Shown in pieces: positions 18,095-27,448 of a stretch of DNA of 64,000 bases (positions within the stretch are counted from its first letter, which is position 1; every line of letters begins with the position of its first letter). Position numbers and translations under genes: made by a program. The stretch is from Myxococcales bacterium (GTDB taxonomy: Bacteria; Myxococcota_A; UBA9160; UBA4427). Location: assembly GCA_012960035.1 (NCBI GenBank), contig DUBZ01000086.1:1-64000 (forward strand). Direction: 5' to 3'. The notes beneath the pieces are model-generated. The model did not search any database. It was not told the DNA's origin and saw only the letters and a list, made by a program, of their open reading frames with translations.

Positions 18095-19042
18095 ATGACC
18101 CAGAACCCCACCGCGAACTATCTCGTTCTAGGCAAGAACGGGCAGCTCGGACGCTGTCTTGTGCGAAGCCTCGCCACGAGCGCGGGTTGCGAACTTGTGG
18201 CGGCGTACGGTCACGACGAACTCAACCTCGGTGATCGCGATGCCATTTTCCGAATGAGCGTCGAGCCGAAGAACGAAGCACCGTTGTGGGTGCTCAATGC
18301 CGCTGCTTACACGGCCGTCGACCTTTGTGAAAGCGAACTCGACGCCTGCATGGCGGTGAACGGAGCGGGCCCCGGACATCTCGCCGAATGGTGCGCGCTA
18401 AACGATGCGTCCCTCGTTCATGTTTCGACGGACTACGTCTTCGCCGGAGATGCGAGTACGCCGTACAAAGAAACCGACGAGCCTGCGCCGCGCACTGCCT
18501 ACGGCACAAGCAAGCTCGAAGGCGAACGGCGCGTTTGCGAAGCGTTGCCAACCGCATGGATCGCACGCACGAGTTGGGTGTTTGGTCCGGGCAAGAACTT
18601 CGTCGGCGCGATTGTGCGTCAAGGTGCCCTGCGAGAAGCAGGCAAGATCGAAGGTCCACTTCGCGTGGTAGACGATCAATTGGGCTGTCCGACGAGCGCT
18701 GTGGATCTCGCTAGCGCGATCATCGCTTTGACCCAACACGAGTCGAGCGGGGAGGGCGGTCTGGTGCACCTGTCGAATACCGCCCCGTGTAGCTGGTGGG
18801 ATTTTGCCCGCGCGATTCTCGACGGGGCTGGCTACAGCGATCTAGAAATTGACCGAGTGAAGACCCACGAATTTCCGACGCCCGCACCGCGCCCGGCATA
18901 CAGTGTGCTCGACGGTTCCAAAGCCAGTGCACTGGGTGTGGGGCTTTCGAGCTGGCGCAGTGCCCTCGACTCCTATCTCGCAAGCGCCGACTTCGCAGCA
19001 CTCCACAGTGATCTGCGCGCGGAAGCAAAGGCAACCTCATGA
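18095..19042 (+). CDS. rfbD: dTDP-4-dehydrorhamnose reductase (RmlD) family
   Basis: Encodes 315 residues. It belongs to the RmlD family of short-chain dehydrogenases, which complete dTDP-L-rhamnose synthesis. The NAD(P)-binding [18 protein letters not shown] is at about residues 9-26, [12 protein letters not shown] holds the catalytic-region Ser/Thr, and YGTSKLEGE carries the YxxxK pair. No rmlA, B or C neighbour is present, so the exact sugar substrate is inferred. The stop overlaps lepA by four bases. Confidence 0.88.
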   Translation: MTQNPTANYLVLGKNGQLGRCLVRSLATSAGCELVAAYGHDELNLGDRDAIFRMSVEPKNEAPLWVLNAAAYTAVDLCESELDACMAVNGAGPGHLAEWCALNDASLVHVSTDYVFAGDASTPYKETDEPAPRTAYGTSKLEGERRVCEALPTAWIARTSWVFGPGKNFVGAIVRQGALREAGKIEGPLRVVDDQLGCPTSAVDLASAIIALTQHESSGEGGLVHLSNTAPCSWWDFARAILDGAGYSDLEIDRVKTHEFPTPAPRPAYSVLDGSKASALGVGLSSWRSALDSYLASADFAALHSDLRAEAKATS

Positions 19043-20844
19043 AGCCGATCGCCCAGGAGTTCATTCGCAACTTCTGCATCGTGGCCCATATCGACCACGG
19101 CAAGAGCACCCTCGCAGATCGTCTGATGGACGAAACCGGCGCGGTGTCCGAACGCGACAAGCAGGAACAGCTGCTCGACACCATGGATCTTGAGCGTGAG
19201 CGCGGCATCACCATCAAGGCGCAGACCGTGCGCATGACGTACGAGGCCAAGGACGGCAACACGTACCTGCTGAACCTCATCGACACGCCCGGCCACGTCG
19301 ACTTTTCGTACGAAGTTTCGCGTTCGCTCTCTGCTTGCGAAGGCGCCGTATTGGTTGTCGATGCCGCACAGGGGATCGAAGCCCAAACACTCGCGAACAC
19401 TTATCTGGCGATCGACGCGGACCTTGAGATCATTCCGGTTGTGAACAAGATCGACCTGCCATCTGCAGACCCCGATCGCGTTGCTCAGGAAATCGAAGAC
19501 GTAGTTGGGCTCGACGCTGCCGACGTCATTCCGGTGTCGGCGAAGTCGGGCCACGGCATGGTCGAACTCCTCGAAGCGATCGTCGAAAAAGTTCCGCCAC
19601 CGACGGGGAGTCCGGACGCGCCGACCCGGGCACTGGTATTCGACGCTTGGTTCGACACCTATGTTGGCGCCGTCATGCTGGTGCGCGTGATGGAAGGTCG
19701 CCTGAAAAAGCGTGAGCGTGTGCGCTTCATGATCAAGGGAACGGAGCGCGAGGCGACCAACCTTTCGGTGCTGATGCCCGGCTCAGTGGACGTGGACGAA
19801 CTTGGCGCTGGTGAAGTGGGCGCAGTGGTCGCCGGAGTAAAAACGCTGTCCGACGTGATGATCGGCGACACCATTACGTCACTCAGCAACCCCGCTAAAG
19901 AGCCGCTTCCCGGCTTCCAACTCGTGAAGCCCATGGTGTTCTCAGGGTTATATCCCGTGGACGCGGAAGACTACGAAGACCTCAAGGCTTCGCTCGAAAA
20001 GCTCAAGATCAATGACTCGTCGTTCAGCTACGAACCCGAAACCAGCATGGCGCTGGGCTTTGGCTTCCGCTGCGGGTTCCTCGGCTTCCTGCACGCCGAA
20101 ATCATTCAAGAACGTCTCGAGCGCGAGTACTTGCTCAACTTGATCACCACCGCTCCTACGGTGCGGTATCGCGTCGTGCCGAAGACCGGCGATCCTTTTG
20201 AGATTGAAAGCCCGGCGGCATTGCCCGACTCGAATGAGATTCAAGAGATTCAAGAACCGGTGGTGCTCGCAACCATTCATGTGCCGTCCGACTATCTGGG
20301 ACAAGTGCTGGGGTTGTGCCAGGAACGCCGTGGCATCCAAAAGGACATGGCGGTGCATGGCACTCGCGTCCAGGTCCGATACCTGCTGCCGCTCAACGAA
20401 ATCGTCACGGACTTTCACGATAAACTCAAGAGCGCGACGCGTGGCTATGGTTCGTTCGACTACGAACTCGATGGCTATTACCCGGCGCAGCTGGTCAAAC
20501 TCGACATCCTTGTGAACGGAGACTCCGTCGATGCGCTGTCTTTGATCGTCCATCGCGACTACTCGCAGTCCAAGGGTGCGGATCTCGCACGCAAGCTCAA
20601 AGAGTTCATTCCGCGTCAGCAATTCGCTGTCGCGATCCAGGCAGCGGTGGGTGCGAAAATTATCGCGCGTACGACCGTGAAGGCGCTGCGCAAGAATGTC
20701 ACCGCAAAGTGCTATGGTGGTGACATCTCACGTAAGCGGAAGCTGCTTGAAAAACAAAAAGCCGGTAAAAAACGCATGAAGATGGTGGGCTCAGTCGAGA
20801 TCCCTCAGGAAGCGTTCCTGGCCGCCTTAAAACTCGGGGACTGA
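19039..20844 (+). CDS. lepA: Elongation factor 4 (LepA), back-translocating GTPase
   Basis: Encodes 601 residues (E. coli 599). G1 [14 protein letters not shown] is near the N terminus, the G3 region is [14 protein letters not shown], and [10 protein letters not shown] is the G4 motif. The LepA-specific C-terminal domain shows [20 protein letters not shown] and [20 protein letters not shown]. It overlaps rfbD (ATGA) and abuts lepB, the classical lepA-lepB pair. Confidence 0.98.
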   Translation: MKPIAQEFIRNFCIVAHIDHGKSTLADRLMDETGAVSERDKQEQLLDTMDLERERGITIKAQTVRMTYEAKDGNTYLLNLIDTPGHVDFSYEVSRSLSACEGAVLVVDAAQGIEAQTLANTYLAIDADLEIIPVVNKIDLPSADPDRVAQEIEDVVGLDAADVIPVSAKSGHGMVELLEAIVEKVPPPTGSPDAPTRALVFDAWFDTYVGAVMLVRVMEGRLKKRERVRFMIKGTEREATNLSVLMPGSVDVDELGAGEVGAVVAGVKTLSDVMIGDTITSLSNPAKEPLPGFQLVKPMVFSGLYPVDAEDYEDLKASLEKLKINDSSFSYEPETSMALGFGFRCGFLGFLHAEIIQERLEREYLLNLITTAPTVRYRVVPKTGDPFEIESPAALPDSNEIQEIQEPVVLATIHVPSDYLGQVLGLCQERRGIQKDMAVHGTRVQVRYLLPLNEIVTDFHDKLKSATRGYGSFDYELDGYYPAQLVKLDILVNGDSVDALSLIVHRDYSQSKGADLARKLKEFIPRQQFAVAIQAAVGAKIIARTTVKALRKNVTAKCYGGDISRKRKLLEKQKAGKKRMKMVGSVEIPQEAFLAALKLGD

Positions 20845-21668
20845 TGAGCGATTCGAACCAAAATTCTGCTGCCGGCGACGACACGAACGATGGCGAAATG
20901 ACAACCGGACACGCCATCCAGGAACAGGTCGTCACCCTCGTCCTCGCAGTTGTGATCGCGTTATTGATCCGCGCAACGATCGTGGAGCCTTTCCGCATTC
21001 CGTCGGGCTCGATGCTTCCGACGCTCCTGATCGGCGACCATCTTTTCGTCAACAAATTTCTGTACGGCCCCAAGATTCCGTTCACCGACTATCGCTTGCC
21101 CGGGCTCCGCGAACCCGAACGCGGAGATGTCGTGGTGTTCGAGGTCGCACGTGTTCCCAACGGCGTTCCCAATTCGAACATCGTTCCCGCGGATCGCCGA
21201 CCTGATGCTTCACGGGAAGACTTCGTGAAGCGTATTGTGGGCATGCCGGGAGACCGCATCGAAGTTCGCGACAACAAGCTCTACGTCAATCACGAACTGG
21301 TCGAAAAGGTCCGCCTCGAAGGCGCATTTATTGACGACGAAGGTGCAGCCCTCGACCCGTATTCAGAGATCCTCGGCGACTGCGTCCACGGCGCCCTCGA
21401 CGACCCCCACAAGCTCGGGCTGATGCGGACCCCATTTGTTGTCGAGCCCGATCGCTACTTCATGATGGGCGACAACCGTGACAACAGTAACGACAGTCGT
21501 CAGTGGGGCACCGTCCGCCTCGACGAGTTTAAGGGCCCCGCATTCATCATCTACTGGTCCTGGGCGTCGGACGGCAACTTCTTCCAGCTGCTGAACCCGG
21601 TAAATTGGTTTACGGTAGAAAAGCGCTGGGGACGCGTGTTTTCACGCATTGGCTGCGATTCTAGCTAG
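20844..21668 (+). CDS. lepB: Signal peptidase I
   Basis: Encodes 274 residues. The membrane-bound serine protease removes signal peptides of exported proteins. The segment LVLAVVIALLIRATIVEPF is the single clear membrane anchor. The catalytic Ser lies in RIPSGSMLPTLLIGDHLFVN and the catalytic Lys in FVKRIVGMPGDRIEV. The box YFMMGDNRDNSNDSRQWG (box E) is present. It follows lepA directly with overlapping TGATG. Confidence 0.97.
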   Translation: MSDSNQNSAAGDDTNDGEMTTGHAIQEQVVTLVLAVVIALLIRATIVEPFRIPSGSMLPTLLIGDHLFVNKFLYGPKIPFTDYRLPGLREPERGDVVVFEVARVPNGVPNSNIVPADRRPDASREDFVKRIVGMPGDRIEVRDNKLYVNHELVEKVRLEGAFIDDEGAALDPYSEILGDCVHGALDDPHKLGLMRTPFVVEPDRYFMMGDNRDNSNDSRQWGTVRLDEFKGPAFIIYWSWASDGNFFQLLNPVNWFTVEKRWGRVFSRIGCDSS

Positions 21669-21735
21669 ATCGCGGTCACAATTGAGCCGCGGGCTTGATG
21701 AAGCCGCGGCGCCACAAGCAACCGGGAGTAAGCCG

Positions 21736-22602
21736 TTGAAGTTCGTGATTTCCGCCGCATTTCAACCTCCAGGTGACCTGGTCCCGATCGCCATCGCCGC
21801 AGAAGAAGCTGGCTTTGAGGCGGTCTCGTTCTCAGACCACGTCGTCTATCCCGAAGAACTCGACACGCCATACCCCTACACCGACGATGGCACGCGGCGT
21901 TATGACGAGAACTCCCACTTCCCCGATCCATGGGTTGTGGCCGGCGCGCTTTCATCGGTCACAACGCGCCTTCGTTTCACGACCAATGTTTTTGTGCTCC
22001 CGATGCGCAATCCATTCCTGGCCGCCAAAGCGGTTGCGACTGCCGCGGCCATGTCGAACGACCGCATCACCCTCACCGTGGGTGTGGGTTGGTCCAACAT
22101 TGAGTTTGATCTCCTCGGTCAAGATTTTCGACGCCGTGGCGCCCGCGCCGATGAAATGATCGCAGTGATGCGCAAACTCTTCAGCGGCGAAATGGTCGAG
22201 CACAAGGGCGAATTTTATGCTTTCGATCGCCTGAAGATGACGCCTCCGATCCCGCAGAAGCGCATCCCCATTATTGTCGGAGGCATCTCCGACATGGCGC
22301 TCAAACGCGCAGCGCGAAACGACGGCTGGCTCTCGGACTTGCAATCCACTGCCGACATCCTTGAGAGCATCACGAAGGTGCGTCGCTACCGAGAAGAGCA
22401 GGGCATCAAAGGGGACTTCGACGTGATCGCGAGTGCGAATGACGCTGGGAACATCGACGGTTACAACAAACTCGGTGACGGCGGAGTGAATCACATCCTG
22501 ACAATGCCCTGGGTTTTCTATCACGGCATGACGGACGAGATCGACAAGAAGATCGACGGCATTAAACGCTTCAGCGAAGACGTCGTAGAGAAGATGCAGT
22601 AA
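21736..22602 (+). CDS. F420-dependent LLM-class oxidoreductase (TIGR03619-like)
   Basis: About 288 residues from TTG 21736, which has GGGAG eight bases upstream. Luciferase-like monooxygenase fold: EEAGFEAVSFSDHV at about residues 21-34, then TTRLRFTTNVFVLPMRNPFL and VGVGWSNIEFDLLGQDF, and RIPIIVGGISDMALKRAARN. This matches the LLM subfamily that commonly uses F420. The substrate is unknown. The stop overlaps the next ATG. A second F420-family protein is encoded about 1 kb downstream. Confidence 0.8.
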   Translation: MKFVISAAFQPPGDLVPIAIAAEEAGFEAVSFSDHVVYPEELDTPYPYTDDGTRRYDENSHFPDPWVVAGALSSVTTRLRFTTNVFVLPMRNPFLAAKAVATAAAMSNDRITLTVGVGWSNIEFDLLGQDFRRRGARADEMIAVMRKLFSGEMVEHKGEFYAFDRLKMTPPIPQKRIPIIVGGISDMALKRAARNDGWLSDLQSTADILESITKVRRYREEQGIKGDFDVIASANDAGNIDGYNKLGDGGVNHILTMPWVFYHGMTDEIDKKIDGIKRFSEDVVEKMQ

Positions 22603-23606
22603 TGCGTCGCCAACGCTGGGCAGCTTTTGTGGCCACTCTGCTGGTGGCGACATCGATCGCACACACCGCCAGCGCACAGACCGTCGATGCAGGGCGGGGC
22701 GCGATTCCGCTCCACGTGCCGCCCTCGTACAGCGCGCTCACCCCAGCGCCGCTCATTGTGCTGCTGCACGGGTACACGTCGAGTGGCGCCGTGACCGAAG
22801 CGTATATGCAATTCTCTCCGCTCGCGGACGAGTTTGGCTTCCTGCTGATCGCGCCAGACGGGTTGGTCGACTGCGGAACCAACCCGTTCTGGAACGCCAC
22901 CGACGCGTGCTGTCATTTTTGCGGTGGCGTTGTTGACGATGTCGGTTATCTCACTGCATTAATCGATGCGATCAAGGCCGGATACAACGTCGATGCCCAG
23001 CGGATCTATTTTATGGGGCATTCAAACGGCGGCTTCATGTCGTATCGAATGGCATGTGAGCGATCGCATCTTGTCGCCGGCGTAGCGACCCTCGCCGGCG
23101 CAACCTACCTCGACCCTCTGGATTGCAACCCAAGCGAGCCTGTCCACACGCTGCAGATCCACGGTACAGCCGACGCCACGATCCTGTACGGCGGAGGCAT
23201 CATCAACGCTGGGACTGTGGTGAATGTTTCGTATCCGGGGGCCGTGCAGACCACGGAAACCTGGGCCACTTTCAACGGCTGCTCGCTGACACCAGACGCG
23301 TCGCCGCCCAACCTGGATCTCGAATCTACGATCGTCGGAAACGAAAGTACGGTTTCTCGCTACGACGCGGGGTGCATGTCCGGCGGCTCCGCCGAGCTTT
23401 GGACCATCCCCGCCGGCAGCCACGTCCCGTCACTATCGACGGACTTTAGCCGCGAGATCGTTCTCCACTTTCTCGCCCACCCAAAGCCAGCAGCTACGGC
23501 AGTCCCGGCTTTTGATACGCGCTCGCTACTGGTGCTCGGGCTCAGTCTCGCAGCGATGGGATTCGTCGCGGTCGTGGTCCGTGGGCAGGCGGCACAGTCG
23601 ACCTGA
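22602..23606 (+). CDS. Secreted PHB-depolymerase/feruloyl-esterase-like hydrolase with C-terminal membrane tail
   Basis: Encodes 334 residues. It has a signal peptide (first about 25 residues, ending TASAQ), then an alpha/beta hydrolase of the LpqC/esterase-PHB-depolymerase type: oxyanion segment LIVLLHGYTSSGA, nucleophile in GHSNGGFMSYRMA, acid in HGTADATILYGG and a late His in AGSHVP. Cysteine pairs (ACCHFCGG) suggest disulfides. The C terminus VPAFDTRSLLVLGLSLAAMG plus a short basic end looks like a protein-sorting anchor (IPTL/PEP-CTERM style). The substrate is unknown. Confidence 0.8.
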   Translation: MRRQRWAAFVATLLVATSIAHTASAQTVDAGRGAIPLHVPPSYSALTPAPLIVLLHGYTSSGAVTEAYMQFSPLADEFGFLLIAPDGLVDCGTNPFWNATDACCHFCGGVVDDVGYLTALIDAIKAGYNVDAQRIYFMGHSNGGFMSYRMACERSHLVAGVATLAGATYLDPLDCNPSEPVHTLQIHGTADATILYGGGIINAGTVVNVSYPGAVQTTETWATFNGCSLTPDASPPNLDLESTIVGNESTVSRYDAGCMSGGSAELWTIPAGSHVPSLSTDFSREIVLHFLAHPKPAATAVPAFDTRSLLVLGLSLAAMGFVAVVVRGQAAQST

Positions 23607-23620
23607 AAGCACCGGGCGTC

Positions 23621-24088
23621 TTAGTCCCGCCTCTCGCACACGAACATCGGAATCTCTCGCGTGGTGCGCTCGCGGTATTCCTCAAAGGGTGCGTAGTTTT
23701 CGTCGCAGATCGGCCAGAGGCCGGCTTTTTCGTCGAGGGAAGCGAGGCGTGCGCGCAGCTTCATGTGGCGACCCCGGTGACGGACTTCGATGTCGGGGTG
23801 CTTCACGAAGTTGTTGTACCAGATGGGGTTCTTGGCGGCGCCGCCTTGGGACGCGACGAGGATCACCCCGTCGCGGTAGGGCACGTACATGAGCGGGATG
23901 GTGATCGTCCGGCCGCTCTTGGCGCCGGTCATCGTCACGAAGCAGACCTCGTCCCCTTGGAGCGTGTTGAAGTAGCGCCCCCCGACCAGGCGGTTCAAGA
24001 AGACGTGCGTCTTGGTCATGGATTTGAGAATCCACCGCGGCGGCGGGGCGCCTTTGCCTTCGATTAGCTCGCCATTGTTGTCGCTCAT
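23621..24088 (-). CDS. DDN-family deazaflavin (F420)-dependent nitroreductase
   Basis: Encodes 155 residues on the minus strand. The N-terminal region is short and basic, then come FLNRLVGGRYFNTLQGDEVC, LTMTGAKSGRTITIPL-like sequence (here VTMTGAKSGR) and VPYRDGVILVASQGGAAKNP, with WYNNFVKHPDIEVR. These are signatures of the F420H2-dependent quinone/nitro reductase family related to mycobacterial Ddn. ATG at 24088 with a GGAGACACCCC site. It converges on the esterase gene (14-base gap). The substrate cannot be told. Confidence 0.88.
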   Translation of the reverse strand: MSDNNGELIEGKGAPPPRWILKSMTKTHVFLNRLVGGRYFNTLQGDEVCFVTMTGAKSGRTITIPLMYVPYRDGVILVASQGGAAKNPIWYNNFVKHPDIEVRHRGRHMKLRARLASLDEKAGLWPICDENYAPFEEYRERTTREIPMFVCERRD

Positions 24089-24289
24089 GGGGTGTCTCCT
24101 TCGGTCGACCTTTTCGGTCGGGTACGGGGCTCACGCGTGCCGTGGGCGGGCGGCACCCGGGGACGGTACCAGAGGTAGGGCTCGAGACACTGCCGCTCAG
24201 CACGAGGGGCCCCGCCGCCCAGCGTGACTCCATCAGAACGATGTTGAGCCGCAAGAGGGCGCAATTTCGCGTGGATCTAGGCTGAAATA
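24089..24289. other. Intergenic region between DDN-family gene and pyr promoter
   Basis: About 200 bases between two divergent units. No convincing reading frame was seen. It should contain the promoter of the minus-strand reductase, but I could not identify one with confidence. Confidence 0.4.
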
Positions 24290-24317
24290 TTGACCTGACC
24301 GGGCCACACGGTATGAT
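24290..24317 (+). promoter_or_regulatory. Candidate sigma-70 promoter of the pyr cluster
   Basis: TTGACC at 24290-24295 and TATGAT at 24312-24317 are separated by 16 bases. Both differ from consensus by one base, which is rare in this GC-rich sequence. The predicted transcript start is near 24324, giving a leader of roughly 57 bases that contains the hairpin at 24346-24365. Confidence 0.65.
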
Positions 24318-24345
24318 GCCGCCCAGAAACAAGAGCACCTTTTAA

Positions 24346-24365
24346 CTTCGTCCCGAGAGACGAAG
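24346..24365 (+). promoter_or_regulatory. Putative PyrR-binding RNA hairpin next to the pyrR ribosome-binding site
   Basis: The sequence forms a perfect 7-bp stem (CTTCGTC at 24346-24352 with GACGAAG at 24359-24365) closed by the hexaloop CCGAGA. The known PyrR binding loop has consensus ARUCCNGNGAGGYU with a CNGNGA hexaloop. Here the loop and UCC...GAG core match, and the three differing stem positions keep base pairing. The hairpin ends one base before the AAAGG ribosome-binding site of pyrR, so bound PyrR would probably block translation initiation, as reported for mycobacterial pyrR. Confidence 0.75.
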
Positions 24366-24380
24366 AAAGGTACGCGAGCC

Positions 24381-25112
24381 ATGGCCTCACACCCTTCTGC
24401 ACCTTCAGGTGCGCCTTCAGACGCCTCTGGGCGTAGAATTTCCGCGACTGGATCCCAAGTTGGATCGTCGTCTGGAGAGGGCATTGTTTCTGTCGATCCC
24501 GCGATCGTTCTCGATCATGCCGCGATTGAACGCTCGCTCACGCGAATCGCACATGAGATCGTGGAGCGTCACGAAGATCTTTCGAAGCTCTACTTGGTTG
24601 CCATTCCAAACGGTGGCGTGCCGCTCGGACGCATTCTTCAACGTAATCTCGCGTCGATCTCGGGCGTTGAGCTTCCGCTTGGCATCCTCGACACCACGTT
24701 GTATCGCGACGACCTAAGTCGCAACGGTGTCCGTCCTCAACTTCGCGTAACCGAGATGCCTTCTTCCGTAGACGATCGCATTGTCCTCGTTGTTGAAGAC
24801 GTCGTCAGCACCGGCCGCACCATTCGCGCGGCGATGGACGCGATGATCGACTTCGGCCGGCCGACGAGCGTGCAAGTTGTTGCCTTGATCGACCGCGGTC
24901 ACCGTGAGCTGCCGATCAAGATCGACTACGTGGGCAAGAACATTCCGACGGGTGCGAGCGACAAAGTTAAATTTCGAAGCCGCAAGTTGGAAGATGGCAG
25001 CAACGCGACCGAACTCGAGCCGCCTTTCGAAGTGGTGTTGATGGCGGCTGCGCAAACGGTTGAGCAACAAGGCGAAACTTCGGGCAATGCATCGGTAGGG
25101 GTACAGCGATGA
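24381..25112 (+). CDS. pyrR: PyrR, pyrimidine operon RNA-binding regulator / uracil phosphoribosyltransferase
   Basis: Encodes 243 residues. The core from about residue 43 aligns with PyrR (about 180 residues): [35 protein letters not shown] and the PRPP loop [20 protein letters not shown], then [21 protein letters not shown] Ser/Gly/Ala-rich N-terminal extension of about 40 residues is unusual; no later start codon fits. PyrR binds UMP/UTP and pyr mRNA and can also make UMP from uracil and PRPP. It overlaps pyrB by four bases. Confidence 0.93.
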   Translation: MASHPSAPSGAPSDASGRRISATGSQVGSSSGEGIVSVDPAIVLDHAAIERSLTRIAHEIVERHEDLSKLYLVAIPNGGVPLGRILQRNLASISGVELPLGILDTTLYRDDLSRNGVRPQLRVTEMPSSVDDRIVLVVEDVVSTGRTIRAAMDAMIDFGRPTSVQVVALIDRGHRELPIKIDYVGKNIPTGASDKVKFRSRKLEDGSNATELEPPFEVVLMAAAQTVEQQGETSGNASVGVQR

Positions 25113-26041
25113 TCGGTCAGGACCTTCTCAGTATTTCAGATCTCTCGCGCGAACAAATCGAAACAATTCTCGACACCGCGGTCGGGATGCAGGAAGTCGC
25201 CGGGCGGGAAATCAAAAAGGTCCCAACGCTGCGTGGGCGCACCATCATCAATCTTTTTTTCGAGCCTTCGACGCGCACGCGGTCGAGTTTCGAAATCGCG
25301 GGCAAGCGACTCTCTGCCGACGTGATCAACTTTTCTCCCTCGAGTTCGAGCCTCAACAAAGCCGAAAGTATCCTGGACACCGCCAAGACACTCGACGCAA
25401 TGGACCCCGACTGCGTGGTCGTGCGACACAAGGTTGCAGGGGTTCCGCTTCAGATCGCAGAAGTGCTTGAAGCACCGGTCATCAACGCCGGCGACGGCGC
25501 ACACGAGCATCCCACCCAAGCCTTGCTCGACATGCTGACCGTCTACCAGGAAAAGGGCCGACTCGACGGTTTGACGGTCGCGATCATCGGCGACATCGCG
25601 CATTCCCGGGTCGCACGTTCCAATATTTACGGCTTCTTGAAGATGGGCGCCGAAGTTCGGGTCGCGGGGCCGCCGCCGATGCTCCCCGTCGACGTCGAGA
25701 ACTTTGGCGTGAAGTCATACACGTCACTTCGCGAAGCGATTGACGGAGTCGACGTCATTATGGCGCTGCGCATCCAGAACGAACGCCTCAAGGGCGCGCA
25801 TTTTCCGAGCATTCGCGAATACTCGGCGACCTTCGGCCTCGACCGCGACAAACTTCGCTATGCCGCCGACGATGCCATCGTGATGCACCCCGGCCCGGTG
25901 AACCGCGGCGTCGAACTTTCGCATGACCTCACCGACCACCGCCCAAGTGTCATTCTCGACCAAGTGCGTAACGGCGTCGCACTCCGCATGGCGCTTCTTT
26001 ACTTGGTGACCGGTCGTCTTCCACCTTCGTCGAATTCATAA
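25109..26041 (+). CDS. pyrB: Aspartate carbamoyltransferase catalytic subunit
   Basis: Encodes 310 residues (E. coli 311). Joins carbamoyl phosphate and aspartate in pyrimidine synthesis. The carbamoyl-phosphate motif [19 protein letters not shown] is at about residues 51-69, [11 protein letters not shown] follows at about 137, and [12 protein letters not shown] is near the C terminus. No pyrI regulatory subunit is adjacent. ATGA overlap with pyrR. A 114-base gap separates it from pyrC. Confidence 0.97.
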   Translation: MIGQDLLSISDLSREQIETILDTAVGMQEVAGREIKKVPTLRGRTIINLFFEPSTRTRSSFEIAGKRLSADVINFSPSSSSLNKAESILDTAKTLDAMDPDCVVVRHKVAGVPLQIAEVLEAPVINAGDGAHEHPTQALLDMLTVYQEKGRLDGLTVAIIGDIAHSRVARSNIYGFLKMGAEVRVAGPPPMLPVDVENFGVKSYTSLREAIDGVDVIMALRIQNERLKGAHFPSIREYSATFGLDRDKLRYAADDAIVMHPGPVNRGVELSHDLTDHRPSVILDQVRNGVALRMALLYLVTGRLPPSSNS

Positions 26042-26109
26042 TCGAAAAAACACGCGACCAAGGCGTCGCCTGTTCCTTCTACTCTCTTCTTTATTTATTA
26101 CTTACCCTA

Positions 26110-26128
26110 GGTCGCATTATGCGCGACC
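26110..26128 (+). repeat. Small inverted repeat in the pyrB-pyrC spacer
   Basis: GGTCGC at 26110-26115 and GCGACC at 26123-26128 form a 6-bp hairpin with a 7-base loop. A further GCGACC at 26054-26059 could pair with the same GGTCGC instead. The hairpin lies about 12 bases upstream of the pyrC GGAG site. There is no T-run, so it is not a terminator. Function is unknown. Confidence 0.4.
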
Positions 26129-26155
26129 CACCCAAGCGCTGGAGACCCCCCACTG

Positions 26156-27448
26156 ATGCGGACCCTGATTCGCGGCGGCCGATTGCTCGACCCGGCTATG
26201 AAGACCGACACAGAAGCAGACTTGTTAATTGAAGACGGAGTCATCATCGATTCCGGCCCGGAGTTCGACGCCGCCGGCACCGAGATAATCGATGCCAGCG
26301 GCTGCTGGGTCGCACCCGGCTTCGTCGATATGCATACCCACCTGCGCGAGCCCGGTCAGGAATACAAAGAAGATATCCGCTCCGGTGGCCGCGCGGCAGC
26401 AGCGGGCGGCTTTACTTCGGTTGCCTGTATGGCGAACACGACACCGGTGAATGACGACCCGTCGGTGACCAAGTTCATCATCGACCAGGCCCGCAAACAT
26501 TCGCCTGTGCGCGTCTACCCCGTAGCGGCAGCGACGATCGGTCTGGCCGGAGAAGTGATGACCGAAATGTCGGCCCTGCGCGAAGCGGGTGCAGTCGCAT
26601 TCAGCGACGACGGTCGCGGCACCGAAGACGCAAACGTGATGCGCCACCTGCTCGAATACTCGAAGATGGTGAACGCCGTCGTGATGGTCCACGCGGAAGA
26701 CGAGTGCTTGCGCGCCGAAGGCGTCGTGAACGAAGGCTTCGTGTCAACGCAACTCGGTCTGCCGCCGAACCCGAGCGCAGCCGAAGACATCCGTGTTGCG
26801 CGCGACATTTCCTTGGCGCGCATGACCGGCGCCCGACTCCACATCGCCCACGTGAGCAGCAAACGCGCGGTCGACTCGATTCGCGCGGCGAGGGAAGAGG
26901 GGCTGCAAGTCACCGCCGAGGTGTCCCCCCATCATCTCACCCTCACCGACTCCGAGACCCTCGGCTTCGACACCAGTACCAAGATGGCACCGCCGCTTCG
27001 CGGCAGCGAAGATGTCGAAGCGTGTCGTAAAGGCTTGGTCGAGGGCGTGATCGACGCGATTGCAACAGATCACGCGCCGCACGCGGTGTACGAAAAAGAT
27101 GTCGAGTTCATTTCGGCTCCGTGTGGGATCCTCGGTTTTGAAACCGCCTACCCGGTAGTGATGGACATGGTGCGCAGCGGCGAGTTGAGCCCGCTGGAAC
27201 TGATGGACCGCATGTCGTTGGGCGCAGTCCGTATCCTCGACGTCCCGGGTGGCAGCCTCGAAACTGGGTCTGTGGCGGATGTGGTGGTCCTCGACCCCAG
27301 CAGGATTTGGAAGTACGACCCCGCACAAGGGTATTCGAAGAGCCGCAACTCACCGTGGGCGGGCCGGGAAATGGAAGGGCAGGTGGCCTATACCCTCGTC
27401 GCCGGCAACGTGGTCTTCGACCGAGAACGAGGCGTACTGGAGCAATGA
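26156..27448 (+). CDS. pyrC: Dihydroorotase
   Basis: Encodes 430 residues, the type I (long) dihydroorotase length. Cyclises N-carbamoyl-aspartate to dihydroorotate. Zinc-binding [17 protein letters not shown] is at about residues 60-76, later metal-ligand histidines in VMVHAEDE and [11 protein letters not shown], and the catalytic Asp in [14 protein letters not shown] 26156 has GGAG upstream. It overlaps carA by four bases. Confidence 0.96.
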   Translation: MRTLIRGGRLLDPAMKTDTEADLLIEDGVIIDSGPEFDAAGTEIIDASGCWVAPGFVDMHTHLREPGQEYKEDIRSGGRAAAAGGFTSVACMANTTPVNDDPSVTKFIIDQARKHSPVRVYPVAAATIGLAGEVMTEMSALREAGAVAFSDDGRGTEDANVMRHLLEYSKMVNAVVMVHAEDECLRAEGVVNEGFVSTQLGLPPNPSAAEDIRVARDISLARMTGARLHIAHVSSKRAVDSIRAAREEGLQVTAEVSPHHLTLTDSETLGFDTSTKMAPPLRGSEDVEACRKGLVEGVIDAIATDHAPHAVYEKDVEFISAPCGILGFETAYPVVMDMVRSGELSPLELMDRMSLGAVRILDVPGGSLETGSVADVVVLDPSRIWKYDPAQGYSKSRNSPWAGREMEGQVAYTLVAGNVVFDRERGVLEQ

